Shown piece by piece: positions 43,810 to 55,100 of a DNA stretch of 64,000 nucleotides. The stretch comes from Ischnura elegans (Eukaryota; Arthropoda; Insecta; Odonata; Coenagrionidae), in the NCBI RefSeq assembly GCF_921293095.1, contig NW_025791658.1, positions 1,550,001 through 1,614,000 on the forward strand, read 5' to 3'. Under the pieces are notes generated by a model. That model ran no database searches. It was not told where the DNA came from and saw only the letters and a list, made by a program, of their open reading frames with translations. How positions within the stretch are numbered: the first letter of the stretch is position 1; each line of letters starts with the position of its first letter. A program made the translations under genes and the position numbers.

Positions 43810-46350
43810 CACTTAGCATGCCGGCCCAAAAACTGCAGGTCATTCCCTGTGTGCCGGCCGTTTTTGCTATTTTTCAAAAATCTATTACAAAGTAAGCACT
43901 CAACTCATGATAATGTTACTTACCTCATTTGAAAGCTCTTGATTTCTTCTTTCAAAAATATTGCTTTTTTTAGCTTTTACTTTTCAATATATTTTTTATG
44001 TTGTTGTTGGAAAAAGAACTGTTTTTGAGTTTTCCAAAAATTTGACCAAATACTAGTATGCTCATATGATTTATTTTTAAGGTTCAGCATTGAAAAAAAG
44101 CTTTATACAACAATAAAAAACACAATTAAAATATCATTTTCCCAAAAAGTACATTTGAAACTACTCAAATTGGAGCAGAAAAAATTTTTTTAGAGTGAAA
44201 AATTTTGAAGCATGGCTCCACACACAGAGCTAGTTTGCACTCTGAACACCAGTAAGAAGTGTCTTTTCTTTTCGCTTTTCCACTTTCTTTTTTACCTCTA
44301 GCAGAGCAAACTTTGCACATTTTCTGTATTCTTGTCTTTCCTGGAGGGATTGGAATTTTTTCTAGGAAGTGATTCCCAGTAGAAAGCCTACCGAGCTGGC
44401 CTCCACTAGAACCCTGCCGTGGAGAATCGCCCTCACAAATTTGCAGCTCAGTGCAAAGAAGTTTCATGAACTGAGTTACTGACATCTTCTTTCCCTTTAC
44501 CTTATTATGCAGAATACATGCATTCACTACACTCATGAGAAGACAATGAAAAGTGAGTTTTTTCCACCACTTCACAGTTTTGTGGTCAAATACCCCATAT
44601 GACATCAACTGGTCTGTTAGGTCAACACCAGCCTTATTTTGGTTATAATCTAGAACACAAGCAGGCTTTGTTTTTTCAGTGCCCCTTTTTGTTTGATATG
44701 TTATCATTTGAGCAGTGTGCCTTGTACTCAGCATGTACACTGGGCGTTTGTCTTTCCAGCATATGGCTAGAAGATTTTCAGACCTACGAAAAATTTGTTC
44801 CCCTTTTTGAAGAATTAGATTTTTCCATTCTCTTGGCAAACCCCTCCTATTCTTCATTACTGTACCTACAAGAGCTGTGCCAATTTTTTCAAGTTCTCTT
44901 GCTAGTTCAGGACTTGTATAGAATCTGTCAGTGTACAAGGTACGGCCAGCTCCAGATAAGCTGCCTAATAAATTAGTAACAATATTGATTACAACATTGC
45001 TCTGGCCACAAAATACACTAAAATTCCAGACGTAACCAGAGTCGGCTTCCGAAAACATATACAATTTTATCCCATATTTATTGGGCTTTTGAGGCATGTA
45101 TTGCTTGAATTGCAGCCTACCTCTAAATGCGCACATACCCTCATCTATAGTTATTTTTTCTCCAGGCAGATAGGCCTGCTGAAAACGACGCTGAATATTA
45201 TCAATCAGAGGTCGAACTTTATGGAGAGGATCATGACCTGGCTCCCCTCTCTTCTTGAACAAATAATTATCATTCAAGTGAAAGTTGGAAAGAATGAGTA
45301 GGAATCGGTTCCTGCTCATGACATTTGGGCAATAGTTACATGCAACAGTAGGGTCTTTACTCCAGTGATCGATTAGTTGAGGTCTCTGGCTGATACTTTG
45401 GTGGAATATTATAGCTAAAAATTTTTTTATCTCTACTAGAGTAACAGTTTTCCACTCATTCATTCTAGATTTGACTGTCAAAGACTCAGAACTTCTCATT
45501 TTTCTCAACTTTTGACGTGCATATAAATTAGTCTGTTGTTTGAACATATCAATAAGTTCATTGTCAACAAAATACGAAAAGAAGTCCAGCACAGAACTAT
45601 TTACATCTAGTTGGAAATCATCTGTCACTCCACTTATATCATTGAAAACATCCAAAGTCGGTATAGCATCCACCTCATTCCATAATGCTCTAGGATCAGG
45701 TTGCTGGAGTCTGTTTCTGCTTTTAGAAGCACCAGCAAGATTTTCCGGTATGTTGTTGGTGATTACTGTTTGGTCCATGTCCTCATTTTCTGATTCCGAA
45801 TCTGAACCAAAAATGAGTAAATGTATCGGTAAATGAGGAAAATAGTGACAAAAAACGTATGGACACAAACATAAAAAAATGTAAACAAATCCAACTGACC
45901 AAACATATATGTTTCACGTATATAGGTTAGGAATTTATGACGGCAAATTGCTCTACTAACCTTCATTATTTTGAAATTCCTGCAGAACATAGTCGGGATC
46001 ATCATCAGAATTGTCACAAATAATATCTTCATCACTATTATCACCTTCTAATAAGGCTTGAATATCACAGTCCTTCAACTGGCGTGAATCCATTTGCATG
46101 CTGTGAATGTCGAAATGACAACAGACGAGCAGGTGGCAAGAAAGCATAATATTTCTGCATGCTTATGCTATCTATCGGCTTCAAATGGAATTAACTACAC
46201 CAAGGAATGAACAGAGACACAGGGATCACGTATAGTGACGGAATAACTAATTTAAATTGTGTTGAAATGAGCATTCCGTCAATTGACGTGAAAAGCAGTT
46301 TTGGAGTTGTCTCATCATTCCGTCAATTGACATGATCGGCACGCTAAGTG
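43810..46350 (-). mobile_element. complete piggyBac element, 2541 bp, TTAA on both sides
   Basis: TTAA at 43806-43809 and 46351-46354 flank CACTTAGCATGCCGGCC and the inverted CACTTAGCGTGCCGATC. Subterminal repeats are visible at the gene's 5' side (ATTCCGTCAATTGAC twice, about 46273 and 46316) and GTGTGCCGGCC near 43850. It carries one intact two-exon transposase gene. All parts needed for an autonomous element appear present. Confidence 0.92.
44165..46093 (-). CDS. piggyBac transposase, two exons, intact
   Basis: Exon 1 is 46093-45961 (MDSRQLKDCDIQALLEGDNS, acidic) and exon 2 is 45801-44165. The donor GTTAGT and acceptor TTGGTTCAG fit, and the phase 1 join makes Asp before SESENEDMDQ. The product is 589 aa, normal for the family. 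The catalytic aspartates are in place: ITIDEGMCAFRGR, LYTDRFYTSPELA, and NKAGVDLTDQL with two. The YMPQKPNKYGIKLYM and VKWWKKLTFHCLLMSVVNA blocks are well kept. A C-terminal cysteine-rich domain (CKVCSARGKK.., WCSECKLALC, PCF) would bind the element ends. The enzyme cuts and pastes DNA at TTAA. No stop or frameshift was seen. The longer open frame upstream of exon 2 (to 45868) is intron. Confidence 0.92.
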
Positions 46351-46354
46351 TTAA

Positions 46355-46820
46355 AATCAGCTCACGGAAAATAATTGATGCCTCTCAACAACCAACCTGG
46401 TTTTCCAACATCCAATACCCTCTCCTTTGATAGTATCACTTGCTCAGTGAGCAGAGGTGTGTGATCAGAGCAGCTGTATGCCCACATTCTGTTCAGTGCA
46501 ATGACCCAATCATTTTGCATCATGATTTCGTCAAGAATGACACATCTCTTTGTAACTTAAAAAAAACTTTTGGGCCTATGGGCCAAAACTTAAGGAACTG
46601 TGATTCCCTTAATCTTCCTTGAAAAAGCAACCAAAATAGGTCAGGAAACGTAGATTGTAGACAAAAATTAGCATGACAACATAGCGGAGAAGCTTTTCTT
46701 TAACCAACATGATGAGTAACACTGAAAGTTCTAATTAAGACTTATGATGCATCTAAAATTTACTATAGCATTTGAAGAGGGTAGGGAAAAGGTATTGCTG
46801 TTATGGTAAATGATATTGGA
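46355..46820. other. unassigned sequence
   Basis: No gene or repeat end recognised between the piggyBac element and the minus-strand exon. Confidence 0.35.
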
Positions 46821-47003
46821 TTATTCCACCGAGGACTGAATTTGTGTAGTAGCAAAACAATGCTTAACAAGGCAAACATGAACTGAGTCGTCAGTTGCCA
46901 ATGGGTCTAAAGCATCACTTGAAATTCCAGCTGGATCCGGTGTGTACATCTCAGGATAATTACCTTTACTGGGAGGGTCTTCATTCTCCTCTTTCACAGT
47001 TTC
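46821..47003 (-). CDS. candidate exon with VKEEN motif
   Basis: On the minus strand, after the acceptor ATTATCTTCTAG, 61 codons are open to TAA: ETVKEENEDPPSKGNYPEMY, TPDPAGISSDALDPLATDDS, and on to QIQSSVE. Acidic, Pro/Ser-rich, with a VKEE sumoylation-type motif like the IKEE of exon 462-551. This is the style of linker exons in arthropod zinc-finger genes. A possible donor (AAAG|GTAATT) lies after 41 bases, so the real exon may be shorter. No neighbour exons found. Confidence 0.4.
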   Translation of the reverse strand, partial: ETVKEENEDPPSKGNYPEMYTPDPAGISSDALDPLATDDSVHVCLVKHCFATTQIQSSVE

Positions 47004-47204
47004 CTAGAAGATAATGCTGGGTGCGAATCAATGGGGCAAAATAAAAATGTAAATAGTTATAAATAATAACAATAAAACATCCTCTTTCATCTGTGACCAC
47101 TCAGGCTGGCTGAAATCATGTTTGCACGAGATTTTAGGGACAACCTGAAATTAAATGGCTGACATGACCAGTTTACTCTGCACACCTTGGTGTGGAATGC
47201 TTCT

Positions 47205-47345
47205 CAATGTGCTAGCCACAGTAGAAGTGGTTAAAACATTCACCTTTCTACTCGGATATTACAGGTTCGAATCCCAAATGGGTGGCCTTCCCCCGTCCAG
47301 GTCTTGGTATATGTATTTGCTTGTTCTCAACTTGATTGTAGGAGA
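47205..47345 (+). repeat. tRNA-like SINE fragment
   Basis: GAAGTGGTTAAAACATTCAC (A-box region) and ACAGGTTCGAATCCCAAATG (B box) are spaced as in a tRNA head. The remainder (CCCGTCCAGGTCTTGG..) is a body without a clear tail. Confidence 0.5.
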
Positions 47346-47439
47346 GGACTGATACTTTATACCCAGATATTTGTGCTTCAAAGCAAGATCTAGATAATTT
47401 CCTTTCACTATAGGGCCTCTGTTAATTTCACATGATGGC

Positions 47440-48250
47440 CCCATCTGAAACCTGGCTCAGGGATAAGTGGGCGACAGTCTGTGAGAAAGAGTCAATGATG
47501 TGATCACGATGAAAAGATAGAAAGTCTTATATGGTCGACTCTCGATTATCCGGCTGTGGTTTATCCGTTTTCCTGATTATCCAGGCATGAGTTCACACAG
47601 TGACAGTGTAGTTTTCGATGTCACGTAGTGGTTTCACTGCGTCCGTGTGAAATCACTGTGCGATTCTCTTTTCGGAATCTGTGATCTCGCAGACAGGGAT
47701 GCGTGGTTTTCGGAAACCCGGTTTTACATGGATCAGTAAGGTTATGAGTGCAGTCTCACTATCCCTGCTAAAAAGATCGCATTTGGGAAAAGAAAGCTCC
47801 CACTGAGCCCTGGAAGATATCTAGCAAACAATGTGCGTAAATAATAATTATATATATTATTTGATTTACGTGAATTGTGAAAATTACGTGAAATTAAAGT
47901 GAAATTTTCGATTATTTGTGTTTTCCAATTATTCCTGCTGCCTCTCCCAATCATCACCCTTGATAATCGGGAGTTTTTTGTATATTGTAAGGCTCTGCAG
48001 CATTGTTCGGGAATCAGCCTCAATTATTGCCCCATTTTCTGCAGTTTTATCATCGTAATGTGCAGGGTCTCCAAAGCAAGCTCCACATAATTTCCTTCCA
48101 CCGTTCGAACCTCTGTTTATTTGATATGATGGCCCTACATGAATCCTGGCTCAGTGATACATTGGGCGACAGTGAGTTCACACAAAGTCATCAGATATAT
48201 TTACTAGACGGAACCGATCTGTTGAGGTGGAGGGGTGCTTTTGGCAATTA
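47440..48250 (+). pseudogene. composite of zinc-finger 3' end and LINE endonuclease pieces
   Basis: 47440-47475 reads as a LINE endonuclease piece (ETWLRDKWATV) joined directly to the finger-gene end (GTCAATGATGTGATCACGAT..). 48003-48250 encodes FHRSNLCLFDMMALHESWLS and DTLGDSEFTQSHQIYLLDGT. This is the APE endonuclease segment of the same LINE type as at 38662 (ALxETWLxDxVxDSE). The mixture recalls 35605-35905. Confidence 0.6.
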
Positions 48251-48341
48251 ATTACTGTCGGGGGCAGTCAGGCCAGGTCGGCTGGTAGGCAATCGCCAAG
48301 GGCCCTGACCTTAGGAGGGGCCCACAACGCTCGCGTTTATC

Positions 48342-49290
48342 GTGAGCATTAGTGGAAGTAATAGTAAAATTAGACATTGCATTATTTCCACTGAGTTTTA
48401 TTATGACACAACTTGTTTTGTCATTACAAACAACATTATCAAGATAAAAAAGCCATCACGTCAATTAGATAATTTTAACAATGTTTTAAATTCCATCCAT
48501 GACAAGATTAAATTTATGATTGAATATGGTGGGGACAATATCAATTTCTTAGATTTAAATGTTTCAATTATTAGTGGTAAACATGATCTGTCTGTATACA
48601 GAAAAGAAACGTTCACTGATGTTGTTTTTCCTGTAGATTCGTCTCATCACCATATGCTTAAGCTAGCTGCATTGAGCTGTATGACCCACCGGTCAATGAA
48701 TATTCCCATGCCTGTCCACAACTTTGATAAAGAACTCAAAATTGTAGAAAACCTTAGCAGTAAGAAATGGCTTCAATGCCCTGTGCATAGGCAAGATGCT
48801 TAAACTCTATCACTCCAAAAGAACCACAAACTTACTGACATCTCTGTGTATGGTACCGACAGAGATTACCCGCTGGGTCAAACTACCTTTCATTAGAAAT
48901 ATATCGTATAAACTCCAGAATGCCTTCCCCAAAAATAATTGCAATATTTCATTTTATAACCCATTGACGCTTGACAAGATTTTATTCAATTCCAAGTACA
49001 AATATGATTGTATGGACAAAAGTGGAGTGTACAAACTAAAGTGTGAGAACTGTGGTTTATGTTATGTTGGCCAGACTGGTAGAAGGTTTAAAGACAAGAG
49101 TGGAGGAACACAGAATAAGTTTTATATACATATAATGACGGAAAATTTGTTTTGCTAATCATTTATGCCTGAATAACCACTTTAGCAATTTTGACAAAGA
49201 TATTTTACATTGCGTTGACAAAGGGATTAAATTAGATTTTATGGGAAAATTTGAAATCGCCAACAGCCCGGATGGACTTTGTAATGATGT
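48342..49290 (+). pseudogene. second Penelope family: RT thumb and GIY-YIG
   Basis: The first frame gives FNNVLNSIHDKIKFMIEYGG and DNINFLDLNVSIISGKHDLS (RT motif E and thumb). After a shift at about 48800, LPFIRNISYKLQNAF and SGVYKLKCENCGLCYVGQTG (GIY-YIG with the CxxC) follow, then shifted pieces to 49290 (GKFEIANSPDGLCNDV). It is much less like the element at 24134 than expected within one family, so at least two, and with 10195 three, Penelope lineages are present. Confidence 0.85.
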
Positions 49291-50500
49291 TTAATTTTGT
49301 ACTGACTAACCTTTGTTAAAGTTAAGCTTCCCCATGACGTCAAAATCCTGACCTACACTCATGCTCCTCTTGTTGTATGTCTTCTGTTATAGGCCATCAT
49401 TCATTTGTTCACGCTAACTAATTTCCCCTCCCACTCCCCCCACTCCAATTCCCTATGCCCCCACCTCCTACCTTGGCCTGGGTATATACACCAGGAGAGT
49501 GTTTTGTTGGATTACCTTGAAAATGACGCAAAGCATCTAAACAATGGTCGGTGGTTAAGTGATAAATTAAATAGTGTGGAAATTACTGTTTGTGTTTTTA
49601 TCGTGGATATAATAATATTCCACAAAATCAGGCCTGAAACGATTTTAAACATTATCAAGTGTAACAAGTCTTAGTAGTTCCTCCTTTTATATGCCTTGGT
49701 GCTTGTGTTAAGGTGGAGAATGGGGTTTGGGTGACGAGAAATGGGGATATTGAAGGTTGTGGGGGAGAAGGGTCGTTTTTTAGGGTCTCTGAAGAGGAGT
49801 AGGGTGGATGGGGGGGGAAGAAAGAAAGGTTCCAGGATGGGTGAGGGTACCACGCACACCTTCACTGTCTACTTTCACGTTGTGGTCGTCCGTATTGAAA
49901 TCCTTGTCCAGATGATCTTCAAATATTGCAATGTCTAATTTTACTAATATCAAAAACTTCCACCATATTGTGCCCAACATCATACAAGATATTCGCAAAT
50001 GGAAGGTTTAATATTAAAAAACTCAGATTGCTTTAACCAAAATTTTTTTGCTTTTGTAAAATTCTACATTTGTTTAAGTTGCTCTATTTACAATATACTA
50101 AGAGTAAAAAGATAAAATAAAGGTGTTGGGAGATTAAAGAGAGCCTTGTGATTTTTTGTATGAGATATTAGAAAAGGTTGTTTTGGAGGTTTTTCAGATT
50201 TCAGTGCGGTTTCAAGGAAAAAATTCACAGAATAGATATTAGAACAATGATACATTAATAAATTTAATGAGCTGTGGAATTCCCACTTTTCATAGTATAT
50301 TTCTCGTAAGAAATTGCTATTTTTATTTGCTTTTATCTTGTTTTTAAGAGGCAGAATAGTGTCAAAATCCATTTTAGGCATGCAAATACCTGAAAATTTC
50401 TGGGGGAGGACCCCAAAAGGCCCTGGTTATGAGGGCTCCTTGAAAAGCCCCAGCCGAGGGCCCCCAAGCATCCTAGATCGCCCCTGATTACAGTCTGGGC
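49291..50500. other. unassigned, probably Penelope 3' part and GGGCCC-rich MITE
   Basis: 49300-49500 may be the 3' UTR of the Penelope fragment. 49680-49880 is G-rich and then unassigned. 50400-50490 ends CGCCCCTG, like the inverted end of a hAT MITE (CAGGGGCGATCTAGGATG); its other end was not found. Confidence 0.35.
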
Positions 50501-50504
50501 ATCG

Positions 50505-51400
50505 AGAGTTGTCTGATGACAACCCTGGCGTTGTTGTCACATGTAAATAAAAGGTTTCCGTGAAGAAAGGAGCCGTAAGGGACGACAAGCGTGAAGGACC
50601 CAAAGCAATAACCCCTTGTTAGGGCGATTCGAAAGAGAAAGGGATTGTTTTGGTGGTTCATATGCACGTGGCAACATTGTGCGACTAGGCGACGGTATGA
50701 GGTGTGTTTGGGGGACAGTGATTGGCTGAAAACCATGCTAGCGCAGAGTTCTCCACCCTCCTCCTGTGCTGTCAGCGGACAGCTCTCGCCAGCCAAAATG
50801 TAGGCAGTGGTGTAGCAGAAATCTTGTTTGGGGGGGGGTCCAAAACCAGGGGGGGAAATTTTTGAAAAACAGGGTACCAAGTAGAGGGTTTTTTACTACT
50901 TTTATCAGTTTTCGTAATCGAAAAAATTTCATTTAAAAAAAATCTTTTGCAAGTTCAAGGTTTTATGATGGAAAATAATTGTGTTTTTACATTTCGGAGG
51001 AACTTGCCCCATCTGGCTACGCCACTGACTGTAGGAGAGGGTTTCCCCTGCATTAAAACACAAATCTTACACTGTCAATTTCTTGGAATTCTAAGCGAAG
51101 CGATTAAAAATTAAAATGGGAAAGTTGACGCTGACAACTCACGAGATAGTGAAGTCATCATTATTCTCATTTTTGCTGCTTTTGACAGTTAATTACAGTC
51201 TAGCCACATAGAGTCAGTTGTCCGATGACACGTAAAAGGGTCTAGTTCAGTGTGTTTACAAGATTGCCAAGTAAGAAAGGGATATGCCCAACTCACATGT
51301 AAACAAAAGGGTTCCGTTAAGGAAGCAGCCTGAAGGGACGACGAGCGATAAGAACTCAAAGGAAGAATCCCCCGTGCGTTGGTGATTCAAAGAAATGGCT
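50505..51400. repeat. diverged direct repeat of about 150 bp around a hAT MITE
   Basis: 50505-50660 and 51225-51400 share TTGTCYGATGACA, CACATGTAAA, AAAGGGTTCCGT-like, AAGGGACGACRAGCG and GGTGATTCRAAGA words in order. The unit is an unnamed repeat present twice in the same direction, about 720 bp apart. Confidence 0.55.
50805..51026. mobile_element. hAT-type MITE, 222 bp
   Basis: CAGTGGTGTAGCAGAAATCT at the left and GGCTACGCCACTG at the right are inverted ends. AATGTAGG and ACTGTAGG flank it (7 of 8 match). It contains a G-run and an A/T-rich middle. Confidence 0.8.
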
Positions 51401-52975
51401 TGCATCGGTGGATCAGTCTTATTTCAGTGCTTCATATGTGCAGGTCAATCCCCATAAAAAAAACCTACATTTTCTGCAGGCAAAATTAAAAATAATAAAT
51501 TTTGTTTTTATTAAACCAAAATTGAGTAATTACAGTTGGTTAATTGTACAAGCTAATGATGTGCCAGAGATCGTTATTAATATTTACACTTTTTGAAATA
51601 CTTTTTTGCTGTCTACAGATTTGATATATGTGTCCACAGGAACTGCGGAATAGGAATATTGTGTTTACTCACAAAAAATGTATGTTTTAATTGTCATTCA
51701 TTGGACATTCTGTAACTGGTGATAGTGTATCATCATGTCCGTTACCATCTGGCATCTTCATTGACTGCAGTGTTCACGAACATGATGCCCACCGACTTGA
51801 CGATTTCCGCTAAATTAAGTTATAGTTGGAACTGGCAGTAATTAAGTTAGTATACTGTCTTTAATACATTGAACTTGCATCTTATAACTGTAAAAGATAT
51901 ATCAATTGTAATTAGTAAAATATTTTACTGTTATTAGTTTTTACTTGTCCACGTACATGACTGATGATCTTGGATCTGTCAAAAAACTGAACTAAAATTT
52001 TTACTTTCCGCATTAAAACATTCTCTGAACCATATAAACTCAAAATATCCAATGAAGCTGACTAACCAAACCAAATCAAAATGGTGGGGACCAAAATTGC
52101 CCAAATTTTGGACCCAACCATTTCGATGTAAAGAGTTTTATCACTGTAATAATGAGAGTTTCGTCGTATCCTAAGAATCCCATCTAAGTTTCCCGCATAA
52201 CATGGGTGTATTCGAGTGTTGCGGGACTGCAAGGGGAGCCGATAAGTAAGCAGCCGCATCAACTCGCATACATTTATGTATTTATATCACACCAAAAACA
52301 GCACTAAGGCTTTTACATTGGGTTAATAAACAAAATAAATTATGTAAATATAATTAATAAACATGTATAAAAATAATCTCATGAATAACAACCATTTTTA
52401 ACATATACAAAACATACAAAAGGTCGTTGTCAAAAAGTCTTTTCAATTGGATATTAAAATTGGTGCGGGAGGCAAAGATGTCAAGTGAAGTAGAAGTATT
52501 GGAGATTGAATTGAAAATAGAAGGCAAGCTGTAAAAGAGGGATCTTTGGGATATTGGCAGACGGAAATTAGGCTGGAGTAGAGCTTCAGTATTGCGGGTT
52601 TTGCGAGCAGGAATGCGTAGTGAAAAGAATTAGATAGGAGATCAATGCATCTGAAGGACCTACTCATGATGTGGTGAAGAAATTTGATGTCTGATGTCAA
52701 TCTGCGGTGGTTTGGGTGTAATAACAATTTTATTGGTCAATAGTTTTCAGAAATACGGAGACCTCATCAGAAAAAAGTGGTACAAAAATATACAAGAGAA
52801 ATCACATACAATCAAATATATAGGTTACCTACATCAAAATACAATGTCATCAGTACTATGTGTAAAAAATTCATCGACAGAATATAAAGGATGAGAGACA
52901 ATCCAATTGTGAGTCACCCTCTTAAGTGTAGACAAACTGGTCATTCCAATCCAAGTGAATGAAGAATTTCAGTGC
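51401..52975. other. unassigned, with a family A remnant
   Basis: 52078-52160 is a worn right end of family A (GGGGACCAAAATT.., GATGTAAAGAGTTTTA). The minus frame 52727-52443 is open but unrecognised. Otherwise AT-rich. Confidence 0.4.
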
Positions 52976-53182
52976 CTGGGGGGGTGTGCTTGAATCGCTC
53001 GAGATTAATTCCGATACGTAACCAAGGACTCATCCAGAAAATTTCGATACGGAATGTGATTTGGTGTGCTTGAAACGCTCGAGATAAGATTTTGCTCGGG
53101 ATCTGCTGATTCCGTGCCGGAATGAAAGCCAAGTGGTCGTAGTTAGGTGAGATTATAATTCCGTGTCGCAATCTTGAACAAT

Positions 53183-53404
53183 ATGGCGGATGTTATGGTT
53201 TATTTGCGGTTAATGAGAGAATTAGAATAGGAAGAAGGTGAAGTTTTTGGAAGAACGAGATACTTCAGGGAAACAGAGGATTCCTTCAATGTGAGCGACG
53301 GCGAATTCAAGAGCCCTTTTTGTCTCTCAAAGGTATTGACAAGAGATTTGACTGAATCTCTCACAGATGTCTTTCCGAAGGAATATCCTCATCGCTTTCA
53401 GTAG
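53183..53404 (+). pseudogene. Harbinger-like transposase N-terminal remnant
   Basis: The frame MADVMVYLRLMRELE, a stop (TAG), then FGRTRYFRETEDSF, SDGEFKSPFCLSKVLTRDLT, ESLTDVFPKEYPHRFQ and TAG. The pattern of acidic region, then EFxxxFxLSKxxxxxLxxxL resembles the start of HARBI1-like DDE transposases. The catalytic domain is gone. Confidence 0.45.
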
Positions 53405-54261
53405 AAACTAAGGCGAGTAACATTTTTGCTGAAATCGTATCAGGGTAATGTGCTTATGAGTAAATTTTATTAACGTAATTAAGTCCCTTCATCTTGAATT
53501 CTTTGAGTTTCCTAAATTTTAAAAGCATATTCATTGCCATAACTTCAGGTTATGATGCAATTTCAGATGTTTGCACTATACATACGCGGCTGCGCGTGTG
53601 ATGTGCATCCAGAAACATTATGTTAATTTTTGAAGACCATACAAATTAACATGCTCGAATGTACCACTGTACGCGTTGAAGAACCCGGCACGAATATCGA
53701 ATGTGTGTGTGCTGTGTATGCTGTGGTTAACTATGTTTCCTGTTGCTGCTGAACGAAATCAAAGGATGTACTTGAAGGTGCATTTAGTAATTTTTGGACG
53801 CCGAAAGTTACTTGGAAGAGCTCTCGTTATTTATGCTTACCTTCAAAGTTAATAAATGTGGATTGAAACAAAATAACGTATCTATAATGGACAGAAGCCT
53901 AATATTCACTGAAAGTTGTGACAAAAATGCCTTTTCTGGGTTCAAGGAGTCTAGATTAATTAATAAAATGCTATTGCATACTGTATTTCAAGTGGTTCAA
54001 ATAAAAAAATGTTATTTATTCTAGAGATTTCATTTAATTTCACCTTCCCTAGTAGTAATCCTAATTTATTTTTACTCTTTTTAACCCTGCTAGTATGAAT
54101 ATACTAATTTTAAAGAATATTAATAGGGGAAAAGTTACTAAGGTTAATATTTATGATTATCATGAGAATGCAATTTGGATGGAGGTAAACAAATTAGTTA
54201 TTAAACGATTTTAATTTCTCCGGGTGAATACTATTGATGAATTCTTTGATATTGATGATTC

Positions 54262-54421
54262 TTTGATGAATTCATCTCGGGTTCTCAGCCAGGTGAAATT
54301 TTGTGAAATTGGACTTTCAAAGAGTGACACGACCTTGAAGATGGGAGACAAGTCGTCTCTCAAAACGTCGGCTTATACAAAAGAATTAACCTGGCTGAGA
54401 ATCCGAGAAGAATTCATCAAT
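54262..54421. repeat. 160-bp fold-back with 31-bp arms inside the Harbinger element
   Basis: GATGAATTCATCTCGGGTTC.. (54263-54293) and its inverted partner (54389-54420) match except for about three bases. It may be a MITE inserted into the older element. A few bases upstream TTCTTTGATGAATT-type words are repeated. Confidence 0.6.
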
Positions 54422-54520
54422 TTAGTTGTTGGTTATAGGAGAGGTATTCATATGAAATATTTCAATGGTAGAATTCAATTATTATATTGAACACAAATAA
54501 TCACATACAAAGTTTGACAA

Positions 54521-55100
54521 CTAAAAATTAATTTTGTCGATCTTGGCCTCAATGTTTACTAGTTTTAGTTCCTCCCTTTCCAATCTAAGCATTTTGCATT
54601 AACTTTTTTTTGTTTCCTCTAATTGCTTCACTTCGGGTAGAATACTTTTTCCTGTAGTAACAGTGGCTTCTCTGGAATTCTTTCAATTACTCTACAATGG
54701 TGTTGGTATCTGAAATAAATATTTTGTAAATAATATAATATTTTTAAAAAGGGCAATGAGGTTTTTTAAGTTCATAATGTTAATATTTACAGTATTTAAA
54801 TTAATAAATTACATAGTATAATATGATTTTACACTATTAATAGGAATTTTAGAATAGTATTAAAGTAATAACATTGTGTATGGTGAATTATTATTCAAAG
54901 GACAACTTTAAAAAAACCTCTCCTCATCAAAAAAAATCACCGACTCATTAATATTGAAATAGCCAAGACTTGCATTTCCACTTATTATATCAGCCACCCG
55001 CCTCTGGAAATATTGAGCTACTGGAGCCCCACTCGCAGTGTGGATTACATCTTTTGATAGGGCGGCTGCTTTGCCCTTGGAAGCATATTTATCTTGCGAA
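54521..55100 (-). pseudogene. Myb/SANT-like partner protein remnant of Harbinger element
   Basis: On the minus strand KYASKGKAAALSKDVIHTAS, GAPVAQYFQRRVADIISGNA and SLGYFNINESVIFFDEE are open (55095 down to about 54920). After a gap, PEVKQLEETKKKLMQ and, shifted, KMLRLEREELKLVNIEAKID lead to a stop at 54521. A conserved N-part followed by a C-terminal coiled coil is how the Myb-like DNA-binding partner of PIF/Harbinger looks. Confidence 0.55.
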
